Part shown: one piece after another, positions 36,555 to 45,998 of the stretch
Layout of the letters: each line of letters begins with the position of its first letter
Numbering within the stretch: position 1 is the stretch's first letter
Origin: Thiomonas sp. X19
GTDB lineage: Bacteria; Pseudomonadota; Gammaproteobacteria; Burkholderiales; Burkholderiaceae_C
DNA: 48,328 nt
NCBI RefSeq assembly: GCF_900089495.1
Contig: NZ_LT605203.1
Coordinates: forward strand, 2,663,990 to 2,712,317
Reading direction: 5' to 3'
The notes under the pieces: model-generated
Told to the model about the DNA's origin: nothing
The model's database searches: none
Seen by the model: the letters and a program-made list of their open reading frames with translations, nothing else
Translations under genes and position numbers: made by a program

Positions 36555-37652
36555 TTGAGCTTTCCGTAAATAGCGACATCACCACAGACCCGCCTGGACC
36601 CAGCAGGCGGCAATGATGGACGGACGTCGCTGAGCGCTCTTGAGCTTGGCACGGGCGGTCGTGTTGAGTTCGTTGAGGTTGGCCGGACAGAAGTTGGCCA
36701 GCGCGTGGCGCTTGAGCCAGGCCCACAGGTACTCGACCGGGTTCAGGTCCGGCGAGTACGGCGGCAGGAACGCCATCTGCATGGCGCCGTCGGTGGAGTC
36801 CAGGTACTCGCGCACAAGCTTGCTGCGGTGCGCCTTCAACCCGTCCCAGATGATCAGCAACGGCCGTTTCAAGTGCGCCCGCAGCGCCTTGAGGAATTCG
36901 ACGTGCTGCTCCTTCTTGATACTGCCCTCGTGCAGCCGGAACATGCAATTCGTGGATGTCAGGCCGGCGATCACGGAGATGTGGGTCCAGTTGAAGTGGA
37001 ACTGGATGATCGGCGTCTGGCCCTTGGGTGCCCAGGTACGCACTCGCGTGGGTCGCTCGCTCAGGCCCGACTCGTCGATGAAGACGATCAGTCGCCCTTG
37101 GCGCTTGGCTTTTTTTTGAGCGCAGGCCAGGTCTTGCGCTTCCAGGCCTGCACGGCGTCCTCGTCGCGCTCGATGGCGCGGCGATCGGGCTTTTGGACCG
37201 AGAACCCCAATCCGCCCAGGATGCGCCAGATCTGGGTCTGGCTGAACTTGACGCCGTGCTGGCGCTCGATGAGCGCGCCCACGCGCTTGAGCGTCCACAA
37301 CTCGGTGCCGAAGCCGTGCTCGGTTGGGCTTTGCAGCAGCATTCGCCCCAGTGCCTGCAACTGCTCATCATCCAGACGCGCCGGCCGGCCTCGCCCGGGC
37401 ATCGCTCGCAACGCCTCGATGCCCCCCTCATCGAGCAACGCCTTCCATGTGTACACCGTCTGGCGCGCCACACCCACCGCGTGTGCAGCCTGCGCGGGCG
37501 TCTTGCCCGCCAACAACATGCGAGCGGCTCGCAAGCGCCGCCGCACAGATTCGTCCAATCGTTTCGTCACCATGTCTCGCGTCCCCGACTTCCCAAATAT
37601 CGGTACAACGCATGACCAGCTCAACGGTTGTCATGATTTACGGAAAGATCAA
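36555..37652 (-). mobile_element. Complete IS630-family insertion sequence
   Basis: The 1098-bp element is flanked by TA on both sides (36553-36554 and 37653-37654), as expected for IS630. The terminal inverted repeats match closely: TTGAGCTTTCCGTAAAT at the left and TTGATCTTTCCGTAAAT at the right (complement), followed by GACA three bases further in on each side. It carries one transposase gene split by a frameshift. It lies 94 bp beyond the end of the bat operon and abuts a broken membrane-protein frame. It is different in sequence from the truncated IS630 at 2732-3838. Confidence 0.92.
36579..37573 (-). CDS. IS630-family transposase with A8 frameshift
   Basis: The first frame starts at the ATG at 37573 (MVTKRLDESVRRRLRAARML) and covers the helix-turn-helix part (QAAHAVGVARQTVYTWKALL). 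It ends shortly after a run of eight A (37110-37117). The second frame, -1 relative to the first, continues KKAKRQGRLIVFIDESGLSE and holds the DDE core: FIDESG (Asp), IIWDGLKAH (Asp) and YSPDLNPVEYLW (Glu). It ends at 36579. Programmed -1 slippage on A-runs is known in IS630 elements, so the split is probably normal and the element may be active. Confidence 0.9.
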
Positions 37653-37748
37653 TAGGTTGTGGTGCGATCCGTTCCACTGATCTCGTCTCACCATCTGCTT
37701 GTGCTTTGTGGCCATGACGGAGAGGAGATTGAAGAACACTCCTATCCA

Positions 37749-39164
37749 TCACCCTTCTATCGGCCCATCATCACCATAGCGATATTTCTCGATCTGCTCG
37801 GCCAAACGCCAGTGCGCAGCATCAATGCCTCGATGCGCCCCCTGCTCTTGCGTCAACCATGTCCTGATGGTCATCTTGGAAGCATCATGATCTGGCCTTG
37901 TTCGTCTGGCTTTGGTCCAAAGAACCAGCAATGCAATCTGGTCATGATCTTTCGCAATGCGCCTCCAGAAATTGCGCCGTTTCGCATGCTGCAAAGTACA
38001 CCATGCCCAGCGCAAGCCAGCGAGCGTGAGGAGCAGCGCGACGGCGGCAAGAAGTCCCAAGGCCAAGTGCAAGGGCCGAAGGTCCTGGGCTTTCGCCAGC
38101 CCCCAAGCAATCAACGCAATGCGTGGAGCACCAAGCTGAGGGTCGTAATACGGAATGCGCACTTGAGGGTAGAGGATCGCCCCTGCGCGCTCGACGCGGA
38201 ATGGCCAAGCAATCTGCCACGTCTGGTCGAGTGACGACGATGCGCCTGGCATTTGCCGCATGCGCGGCGGGTACATCTTCAGCACCCCACTTTGGCTTGT
38301 CGTCGCCAGCAAGCGCCCAATGGCCCTCGAGTCGAGCCCAGCCGCCGACAATTCAAAACGCAACCCCCCCGACTGCCCAAGCACAAGCGTGGTCGGAGCT
38401 GGCTGCGTCTGGAACAGAAGGGGCCCGACTGGCAAGTCGGCAGGCCAATACGCCGGCAAGGGCCGGACCTGGACCGGCAGGACGGGGGAAGCATAGATCT
38501 CCAGTTCGCCAAAGCGAGTGGCCTTGAGCAAGCTGAATCGAACGTCCAGTTTTCCTGCGCGCAGGGGCAGCAGGGCCCAGGTGTGGCGCTGCAGGGGCAG
38601 CCGCTCGCCATGCATGGATATGTTGGTGTCCAGTGTCGGCAACTCGCGCAAGCGCGCGTCGGTGGAAAGGGCCGCGACGGGCTCCCAGTTCAGTCCGCCA
38701 GGTCCGGCCACATCCAACTCGATCCGCGCGACCTGTCCAGTGACCGGCTGCGCAGGTTCGATACGGGTAGAGACTTGCAAGGCCGGCTCGCCCGGCGCGT
38801 GTTCGGCGACACCCACGCTGGAGATCGCGCAATGCCGTGCGCCCAAGGACAGCGGCGGTAGGCGCAGTTCACCGCTACGCATGGGATACAGCGTCACCTC
38901 GGCCGACTGCGTGCTATGGCCTTTGCCATCGGATGACTGGGAGGCGCTTTGTGCATGCAACAACCAATCGCTGCCGAAATCAGCGGCAGTCCAGGTGGGC
39001 AATTGTTGAGGAAGGTCAGTGGCCTCGATGCGCCATTTCACAGCGTGACCAATCACGGGTTTGGCTGGCTCGGTGCTGCACACCAGGGTGCTTGCGCAGG
39101 CGACGCGCGCAAACAAGACCCACGCAAGACCCACGCGCATGGTGAACGACTGTGAGATCTTCAT
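37749..39164 (-). CDS. batD: BatD-type oxygen-tolerance/aerotolerance protein
   Basis: The 471-aa product begins with a signal peptide (MKISQSFTMRVGLAWVLFARVACAS), followed by a large beta-rich periplasmic part and one C-terminal membrane segment (LHLALGLLAAVALLLTLAGLRWA), then a cytoplasmic tail. This is the plan of BatD proteins. The ATG at 39164 overlaps the batBC stop as ATGA; about 117 upstream in-frame codons are antisense-like and are ignored. It is the last gene of the moxR-bat operon. Bat proteins are linked to envelope stress or aerotolerance, but their biochemical role is not settled. An IS630 lies 94 bp downstream. Confidence 0.85.
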   Translation of the reverse strand: MKISQSFTMRVGLAWVLFARVACASTLVCSTEPAKPVIGHAVKWRIEATDLPQQLPTWTAADFGSDWLLHAQSASQSSDGKGHSTQSAEVTLYPMRSGELRLPPLSLGARHCAISSVGVAEHAPGEPALQVSTRIEPAQPVTGQVARIELDVAGPGGLNWEPVAALSTDARLRELPTLDTNISMHGERLPLQRHTWALLPLRAGKLDVRFSLLKATRFGELEIYASPVLPVQVRPLPAYWPADLPVGPLLFQTQPAPTTLVLGQSGGLRFELSAAGLDSRAIGRLLATTSQSGVLKMYPPRMRQMPGASSSLDQTWQIAWPFRVERAGAILYPQVRIPYYDPQLGAPRIALIAWGLAKAQDLRPLHLALGLLAAVALLLTLAGLRWAWCTLQHAKRRNFWRRIAKDHDQIALLVLWTKARRTRPDHDASKMTIRTWLTQEQGAHRGIDAAHWRLAEQIEKYRYGDDGPIEG

Positions 39165-40942
39165 GGCGCCGGCTCCAAGGCTTGCAATGCGCGCCTGTTG
39201 TCTTGCTCCAGCAAACCGCCAAGGAGCTGCGGTGCGTGGTCCTCCAACAATTGCATCTTGCGCTGCGCCGCTTGCGTGTCCGCAAGCGACCGACCCGGTC
39301 GCACGGCCTGTACCTGCACGCCCGACGCCTGCGGTCGCAATTGCCCACCGCTCTGCAAGAGCTGATCGGCTTGTGGCTGTTGGTCTTGTCGCTTCGGTCT
39401 GTTTCGCATCTGCGACGGGGAACGTTCGCTGGTTTGACCGAACGCGGACTGGTATGACGCCGCCCCACGTTTTCGAATGCCGGTGAGTGCGTTTTCGGGA
39501 TGTTCCAAACGCCACTGCGCCTCGGCCAGGCGAAGGTTCCGCAACGCTGCTGGGTTGCCCGGGCTCAGCACCAGGCTTGCCGTGTAGGCATCAATGGCCT
39601 CGCGCAGCGCACCGGGTATATGGAACGCGGCATTGCCCAAGTTGTACAGCGCCTGGGCCCGATGGGCGTCGCTGTCGGCGTCGAGCATGGCACGGCGGAA
39701 TGCGGCGAGCGCCTGGGGATAGTCCCCGAGGCGGTAGGCGCTGTCGCCCTCGCCCATGCGTGCGTCATAACCGGGTAAAGCGGCATACAACTGCCAAGCC
39801 TGCGCGTAACGTGTGGCATGCCAGGCGAGCCACGCCTGGTAGCGGATGGATGGGGACACCGTTTGCGCATGCGCCGGGTTCGTGCTCAAGATCATGCTCG
39901 CTCCCAGAACAAGGAACAGCCCTGCGGCAAGAGACGTCGGAGTTCTCCGCAACCTGCCCCCTGCAGGCCAGCTCAGCAGCATCAGCAGCGCCATCGCCCC
40001 GAGCAGGGGTACACCATAAAACTCGCGCCAGGCAAGGACATCGCCGGGTGGAACAGGATTGGAAGGAAGCCGGGCGAGCCCGTGCGCATACAGGGCTTGC
40101 CAGGGAGCATCCCCAAGATTGGCGGTCTTGCCACCGGTTTCACGGGCGAGGGTTTCGATCACTGTCGAATCCAGTGCCGACGCGGAGGTTCCTAACCAGG
40201 ACATGTGCTTGAGCATCAAGGCATAAACCGGAACATGCGCAGCATGCAGGCTTCGTGCCTGCGCCAGAAGTTGCTTGCGCAAAGCTTGGCTGGCCGGACG
40301 TCCAGGGTCTGCTCCAGCGACAAGCAAAACGGCGCGAGAGCTGCCCGGTGTCGCCGCCAGCTCTCGGCGTGCCAGTTCCAGGGCGCCGGGAAGCCCGGCG
40401 CCCTGTTGGTCATGCAGCAGTGCGGGGTCAGCCTGCTGCAGGGCGTGGCGAAAAATCGCCATGTCGTCGGTACAGGGCAGCAAGATGCCAGCTCCCTGGC
40501 CGTAGATGACCAAACCAAGACGCTCGCCGCGCAGGGTCGGCAGCAAATCCTGCAAAACGATGCGCGCGCGCTCCATCAACGACAGGCCTTGCGCGTCTGT
40601 GGCCGCCATGCTGGGCGATGCGTCGAGAACGACCATCACGTTGACCAGGTGACGATTCTGCGGCATACCATCTCGGGGTTGCGCCAGCGGCTGGCGTGGT
40701 CCGGCCAGACTCGCCGCCAGCAGCAACCAGAGCATGCCTTCGGCCACATGCTTCCAGCGTGGCACTCGGCCCTGGCCACTCAGCACAGCCCAAGGGTGAA
40801 GATGTGCATCGGCATAAGCTAGCGCCTCAGATCGATCTTGCGCACGCCGCCATCGACGCCAGCCCCAAAGTGCTGCCGGCACAAGCGCCAGCAGCCATGC
40901 CCAAGGATGTGCCCACTGCAAGCCGAGTAGCCACCGATTCAT
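39161..40942 (-). CDS. batB: BatB-BatC fusion: VWA domain plus TPR protein
   Basis: The 593-aa product combines two Bat functions. Membrane segments occur near residues 11-27 and 65-80. A von Willebrand A domain at about 99-275 carries the MIDAS Asp107 in VVLDASPSMAATD, and further membrane segments lie at about 310-325 and 338-355. The C-terminal part from about 365 contains TPR-like repeats (YRLGDYPQALAAFRRAML, AQALYNLGNAAF, AIDAYTASLVLSPGN) and ends in a Gln-rich tail. The start at 40942 overlaps the batA stop (ATGA) and the stop overlaps batD. It probably binds partner proteins at the periplasmic side of the membrane. Confidence 0.88.
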   Translation of the reverse strand: MNRWLLGLQWAHPWAWLLALVPAALWGWRRWRRAQDRSEALAYADAHLHPWAVLSGQGRVPRWKHVAEGMLWLLLAASLAGPRQPLAQPRDGMPQNRHLVNVMVVLDASPSMAATDAQGLSLMERARIVLQDLLPTLRGERLGLVIYGQGAGILLPCTDDMAIFRHALQQADPALLHDQQGAGLPGALELARRELAATPGSSRAVLLVAGADPGRPASQALRKQLLAQARSLHAAHVPVYALMLKHMSWLGTSASALDSTVIETLARETGGKTANLGDAPWQALYAHGLARLPSNPVPPGDVLAWREFYGVPLLGAMALLMLLSWPAGGRLRRTPTSLAAGLFLVLGASMILSTNPAHAQTVSPSIRYQAWLAWHATRYAQAWQLYAALPGYDARMGEGDSAYRLGDYPQALAAFRRAMLDADSDAHRAQALYNLGNAAFHIPGALREAIDAYTASLVLSPGNPAALRNLRLAEAQWRLEHPENALTGIRKRGAASYQSAFGQTSERSPSQMRNRPKRQDQQPQADQLLQSGGQLRPQASGVQVQAVRPGRSLADTQAAQRKMQLLEDHAPQLLGGLLEQDNRRALQALEPAP

Positions 40943-42030
40943 GGCAACGTCACCAAGGTATCTGCCCCTTCAGCCTCCCGCTGCCGCCGGCCTCCCCGAG
41001 CCAGCGGCGGCCACAGCGCGAGAAGCCACACCAACAAGCCGACCGATAGCGGCCAGATATAAAGCTGCTGGGCCTGGCGCCGATGCGGCGGGGGCTGCAG
41101 CGTGGGGGTGAGCTGGCCAATGGTCCGGATGGCCGCCTCCTGCGCGCCATGGCTTGCCGCGTAAAAATACTGGCCACCGGTTTGCTCGGCGATCGCTCGC
41201 ATGTCGGGCTGCTGCCCCCGATAGGCCGGCACTTCATAGGGGGTTCCATCGGCCGGAGTATCGCCAACCTGTACCGTAAAAACACGCACACCCAGCGCGC
41301 TGGCCAGCGCCACGGCCTGTGTCGGGCTAATCTGCCCCGTATTGCTCGCACCATTATCCGAATACAGGATGAACACGGGTTTGAGCTGCCCTTCCGCTTG
41401 CACCTGGCGCAGCGCCAGGCCCATGGCATTGCCCAACGCGGTGTCGTCACCCAGCATGCCGATGCGGACGCGCGCGACCATGGCCGCGGCGAGCTGGCGA
41501 TCGAATGTGGGCGGCAGGAGCGTTGCCGCCTGGGTTCCGAAAGCGATGATGCCGAAGCGGTCCCCCACGCGCGCCCTCATGAAGTGCGTCAACACCTGCT
41601 TGACGACCGCCAGGCGCTCGGCCGGCTTGCCGTTCCACCGTAAATCCTGGATGCTCATGGTGAGCGAGGTATCCAGCAACACCATGATGTCCCGGCCTTG
41701 TGGTGGAGGCATTACCCATGCACCCAGGCGCTGCGGCTGGGCCAACGCCAGCACCAGGCTGGCCAGCGATAGGGCGGGCAACAGGCGGAACCAGCGCGCG
41801 CGGCGAGGTTCCGTGTGCGGTTGATGCAGCAAGCCATGCAAGTTCGGGTGAAGCAGTGCCAGGCGTGGCGGGGCATCCTGCAAGAACGGCGCCCCTCGCC
41901 AGTGAAGCCAGGCCCACAGCACCGGAAGCGGAGCCAAGGCGAAAGCCAGTGGCTGGCCCCATTGGATGGATTGCAGCAGCCTGCTCAGGTCCGACCATAT
42001 CGGGGTGGCGAATGAAAGCGCGCCCATCAT
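40939..42030 (-). CDS. batA: BatA-type von Willebrand factor A protein
   Basis: A 363-aa membrane-anchored VWA protein. Hydrophobic segments at about 25-43 and 82-97 precede the VWA domain, whose MIDAS motif reads DTSLTMS (Asp120; Thr replaces the second Ser). The Thr loop is in GDDTALGNAM, and FILYSDN follows. A final membrane segment lies at about 328-345. The start overlaps the DUF4381 gene stop and the end overlaps batBC, each as ATGA. It acts together with the MoxR ATPase and BatB; such AAA-VWA pairs are thought to act as chaperones or metal-insertion systems. Confidence 0.9.
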   Translation of the reverse strand: MMGALSFATPIWSDLSRLLQSIQWGQPLAFALAPLPVLWAWLHWRGAPFLQDAPPRLALLHPNLHGLLHQPHTEPRRARWFRLLPALSLASLVLALAQPQRLGAWVMPPPQGRDIMVLLDTSLTMSIQDLRWNGKPAERLAVVKQVLTHFMRARVGDRFGIIAFGTQAATLLPPTFDRQLAAAMVARVRIGMLGDDTALGNAMGLALRQVQAEGQLKPVFILYSDNGASNTGQISPTQAVALASALGVRVFTVQVGDTPADGTPYEVPAYRGQQPDMRAIAEQTGGQYFYAASHGAQEAAIRTIGQLTPTLQPPPHRRQAQQLYIWPLSVGLLVWLLALWPPLARGGRRQREAEGADTLVTLP

Positions 42031-42542
42031 GAAGCGCTACGTCGACGCCGACCCCGCGGATCGGACTGGGCCTCCACGCACGGACTTGCACGTCTCGCGC
42101 TGAAGCGAACCGGCCTCAAACGCTGCCAGGCTCTACGGCGTAGGATCGCCGCTAATGTCGCGAGCATGCCTGGCATCGCAGCGGCTGTTGGCCAACGCTG
42201 GTAGCGCAAGGCGTCGAGCATCGCACGATCGGCAGGAGTCAGATCGCTCAGCTTCACCCCACCACCCTGCGCGCAGGCCCAGGCCCGACTGGCGAGGTGC
42301 GATGTGCGGCTCGAATCAGCAAACGCTCCCATGTCGGTACCGCGCCCAAGACGGCCAAGAACGCGAATGGCATGACGCTGTTTGCGGGTACGCCAGACGG
42401 CCCACAACCCAATGCAAAGCACCCCCAAAAGGGTGACGGCCAGGACAAGGCCCCAAACTGCCTGAAACCAAGGCGGCGGTGCCGGGGGCGAGACGGTCAT
42501 CGGCGGGACGATGTGGGCCAGCGCCGCAATGCGATCGATCAT
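42027..42542 (-). CDS. DUF4381 domain protein
   Basis: The 171-aa product has one membrane segment at about residues 28-48 (WGLVLAVTLLGVLCIGLWAVW) after a Pro-rich start (PPAPPPWFQ), then a basic cytoplasmic region. This is the layout of DUF4381 proteins, which are regularly encoded between the DUF58 and VWA genes in moxR operons. Both ends overlap the neighbouring genes as ATGA. The specific function is unknown; it is probably a membrane subunit of the MoxR-Bat assembly. Confidence 0.85.
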   Translation of the reverse strand: MIDRIAALAHIVPPMTVSPPAPPPWFQAVWGLVLAVTLLGVLCIGLWAVWRTRKQRHAIRVLGRLGRGTDMGAFADSSRTSHLASRAWACAQGGGVKLSDLTPADRAMLDALRYQRWPTAAAMPGMLATLAAILRRRAWQRLRPVRFSARRASPCVEAQSDPRGRRRRSAS

Positions 42543-43663
42543 GACTGGCTGGCCCTGTGGACGGTATGCGCAGGAGCTCCAGGCGGCGTGGACGACGTTT
42601 CAGCCAAAGACGGAGCCAAGCTTGCGCCCACGGCTCGCCATGCATCGAGCGCATCGCTGCTGCTCAACACATCGGTCAGCCTGATGCCGCTGCGCCGCAT
42701 GGCCTGAGCTCGCGCCTGTGCATGGCGCTCAGCGGAATCGTTGAAGCACTGCCGCGCCCTGACCCCTGGCAGCATCCATCCCGCTTTGCCACTGGTGGAA
42801 TCGACGAACCAGGATCGAGGCAGATTGGGAAGCTGGATTTCCACAGGATCGCGCACGCGCAGGCTCAGCACCTCGGCTGCCGCGGCGATCGGCCACAGTG
42901 CTGAGGCGGTGGCAGCGTCAATCCAGGTCCAGTCGCTGATGAGCATCGCATGCGTGGGCATTGTCCGGCCCGCGCGCAGGCGTTGCACCCAAGCGATGAA
43001 ATCACGTTTAGCGACGTCCGCATCGTCAACCCGTGGACTTGCCCCGGGCGCAGGCGCATGCAGTGGCTCGGTCATCAGCCAAGCCGCCAGCCGCCGCACG
43101 GCCACGATCCCTCGCCCAAACTGGCGACAGTGCAAGCCCGACGTGTTCCACAGCGTGCAGGCGATCAGGGTCTGTGGCGACTCTTGCGCCTGCAAGGCGG
43201 CCGCCAGCAACCCCAGTCGCGCCGCCTGCTGCGCCTTGGTGCGCACACGGGTACCAAACACCATCGCGCCGCGCACGTCGATCAGCCCGTGCCAGGATCC
43301 GGCATGCTCCTCGACGTGCAGCTTGACGTGGGGCTTGCCGGTGCGCGCCAGCAGTTTCCAGTGCATGCTGCGAAGATCATCGCCCGACTGGTAGACACGG
43401 CTTTCGACATAATCCATCCCGCGCCCGGTGAACGCTGATCGTCCTTCACCGGGATTGCGGTGACGCGCGAATCGCCCCACCGTCGTCGGTGTTTGGCGCT
43501 GGCGGGCGATCGCCGCAATCTCAGCCCAGTCGGCGGCGCTCACCAGATGCAAGGTCTGAGAGGGACGATACGGCGGGCCCACAGCGGCGCGCTTGATGGA
43601 CAGCACTTGATCACGCAAGCCTTGCAGGATCTGGCTCAGCAACGGAAAGCTGTTTCCGGACAT
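42539..43663 (-). CDS. DUF58 domain protein of the MoxR operon
   Basis: The 374-aa product carries the DUF58 signature GRGMDYVESRVYQSGDDLRSMHWKLLARTGKPHVKLHVEE (written here as a family landmark at about residues 78-120), followed by a degenerate VWA-like fold (LIDVRGAMVFG, MLISDWTWID). The ATG at 43663 has a GGGAG site and lies 12 bp after the moxR stop; the stop overlaps the DUF4381 gene. DUF58 proteins accompany MoxR ATPases throughout bacteria and probably act as their substrate adaptors. Confidence 0.9.
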   Translation of the reverse strand: MSGNSFPLLSQILQGLRDQVLSIKRAAVGPPYRPSQTLHLVSAADWAEIAAIARQRQTPTTVGRFARHRNPGEGRSAFTGRGMDYVESRVYQSGDDLRSMHWKLLARTGKPHVKLHVEEHAGSWHGLIDVRGAMVFGTRVRTKAQQAARLGLLAAALQAQESPQTLIACTLWNTSGLHCRQFGRGIVAVRRLAAWLMTEPLHAPAPGASPRVDDADVAKRDFIAWVQRLRAGRTMPTHAMLISDWTWIDAATASALWPIAAAAEVLSLRVRDPVEIQLPNLPRSWFVDSTSGKAGWMLPGVRARQCFNDSAERHAQARAQAMRRSGIRLTDVLSSSDALDAWRAVGASLAPSLAETSSTPPGAPAHTVHRASQS

Positions 43664-43675
43664 GGAGCACTCCCA

Positions 43676-44650
<975 letters not shown>

Positions 44651-44731
44651 GCAGTCGACCTGTTCATTTCAATTTGCATTCTGGGTGCGGATGGAGGTGA
44701 AGAGATTACAGCGCAAACTCGGCGGCGCGTA

Positions 44732-45940
44732 TCAAAGTTCGCCGCCAAGACCGCGGAAAGTCTTCAGCAGCGCCAGGTCGTAGCCGATCTTGAGCGCCCC
44801 GCAGGCCAGCAGCGGCAGGGCCAGCCAGCCTGCGCCGAGCATGGCGCCAGCCAGGGTCGGGCCGAGTGCGGCGGCCAGGCTGCGCGGCACGGCGGTGAAG
44901 CTGGCGGCAGCCGTGCGCTCGGGCGGCGTCACCACCGCCATGACATAGGCACTGCGGGTGGGCACGTCCATTTGCGACAACGCGGCACGCGCCAGCAGCA
45001 AGCCCAGGGCCAGATGCGGGCTGGGCGCGAGTGCCGCCAACATCAGGAACATGCTGGAGGGGATGTGCGTGAACACCATGGTGTTGAGCAGGCCGATGCG
45101 CCGCGCCACGTGCGGTGCGGCCAGCAGCGAAGCCGTTGCCAGCAGCCCAGCGCAGAAAAAGAACAGGCCGACCGCCCCCGGCGAGAGGTGAAAGCGCTGG
45201 AACAGCCAGAGTGCCAACAGGGTGTTGACCACCAGGCCGCCGGCGAAAGCATCGATGGAAAACAATGCGGCGAGCTTGACCACGTTGCGGCGCGACGGGC
45301 CAAGCGGTGCGGCCGGCGGCTGGGGATTCTCGTGCGCCTTGGGCAAACGCAGATACAGCAGCCACACGCCGACGCCAACGACCGCATACAGCACGAACAT
45401 GCCACGCAGCGCCAGCAGCGGGTCGAGGCCGACATGGGCTGCGAGCCAGGCCGGCACACCGGCGGCCAGTGCGCCGATGGCCGCGAACAGGGCGCCAGCC
45501 ATGCTGTAGCGGGCGAACAGCAGCGTGCGCGCCTCACCCTGTGCGGCATGGGCCAGGCGGGCATGCTCCAGTGGCAGGAACACGCTGACATCGCCCGAGC
45601 CCGGATTGATGGTGCCGACGAACGCCACCAGCAGCAGCGGCCAGAACGCGGACAGCCCGGCGAAGGCCAGGCCGGTGGTGGTCATGAGTAGCCCAGCCGC
45701 GAGCAGCAAGCGGCGCGAATCGACGCGGTGGCCCCATGCGCCCACCGCCAGCGTCAGCAGCGCCGAGCCCAGCAGGGTCGTGGTGCTGAGCAGACCGACT
45801 TGCCAGGTGGTGAAGCCCAGTGCCAACAAATACGCCGGCAACAGCACCGCGACAAAACCATCCACCAAGGCGCGCAAAGCCCGCCCCAGCAACAGCAGGC
45901 GGGCTTGCGGCACAGTGCCTTCAGGCAACAGGGACACCAT
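44732..45940 (-). CDS. MFS transporter
   Basis: A 402-aa protein with about 12 hydrophobic segments and the MFS loop pattern GAWGHRVDSRRLLLAAGLL between segments 2 and 3. The ATG at 45940 (MVSLLPEGTVPQ) has a GGAGAAATTG ribosome-binding site just at the edge of a dispersed palindromic repeat; in-frame sequence upstream of it comes from that repeat. The substrate cannot be inferred. It lies 58 bp downstream of the chromate transporter gene on the same strand and may be co-transcribed. Confidence 0.88.
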   Translation of the reverse strand: MVSLLPEGTVPQARLLLLGRALRALVDGFVAVLLPAYLLALGFTTWQVGLLSTTTLLGSALLTLAVGAWGHRVDSRRLLLAAGLLMTTTGLAFAGLSAFWPLLLVAFVGTINPGSGDVSVFLPLEHARLAHAAQGEARTLLFARYSMAGALFAAIGALAAGVPAWLAAHVGLDPLLALRGMFVLYAVVGVGVWLLYLRLPKAHENPQPPAAPLGPSRRNVVKLAALFSIDAFAGGLVVNTLLALWLFQRFHLSPGAVGLFFFCAGLLATASLLAAPHVARRIGLLNTMVFTHIPSSMFLMLAALAPSPHLALGLLLARAALSQMDVPTRSAYVMAVVTPPERTAAASFTAVPRSLAAALGPTLAGAMLGAGWLALPLLACGALKIGYDLALLKTFRGLGGEL

Positions 45941-45952
45941 CAATTTCTCCAG

Positions 45953-45990
45953 AGAAAACGCCGGGCCGCCCCAAGCTTCCTTGAGCGCCA
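45953..45990 (-). repeat. Dispersed palindromic repeat, copy B (intergenic)
   Basis: On the minus strand this reads TCAAGGAAGCTTGGGGCGGC followed by CCGGCGTTTTCTCTGGAG. It matches copy A at 16871-16925 over the core with few mismatches. Here it lies between the chrA-type and MFS genes, just upstream of the MFS start, and supplies or touches its ribosome-binding site. Confidence 0.7.
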
Positions 45991-45998
45991 CGGGCCGC

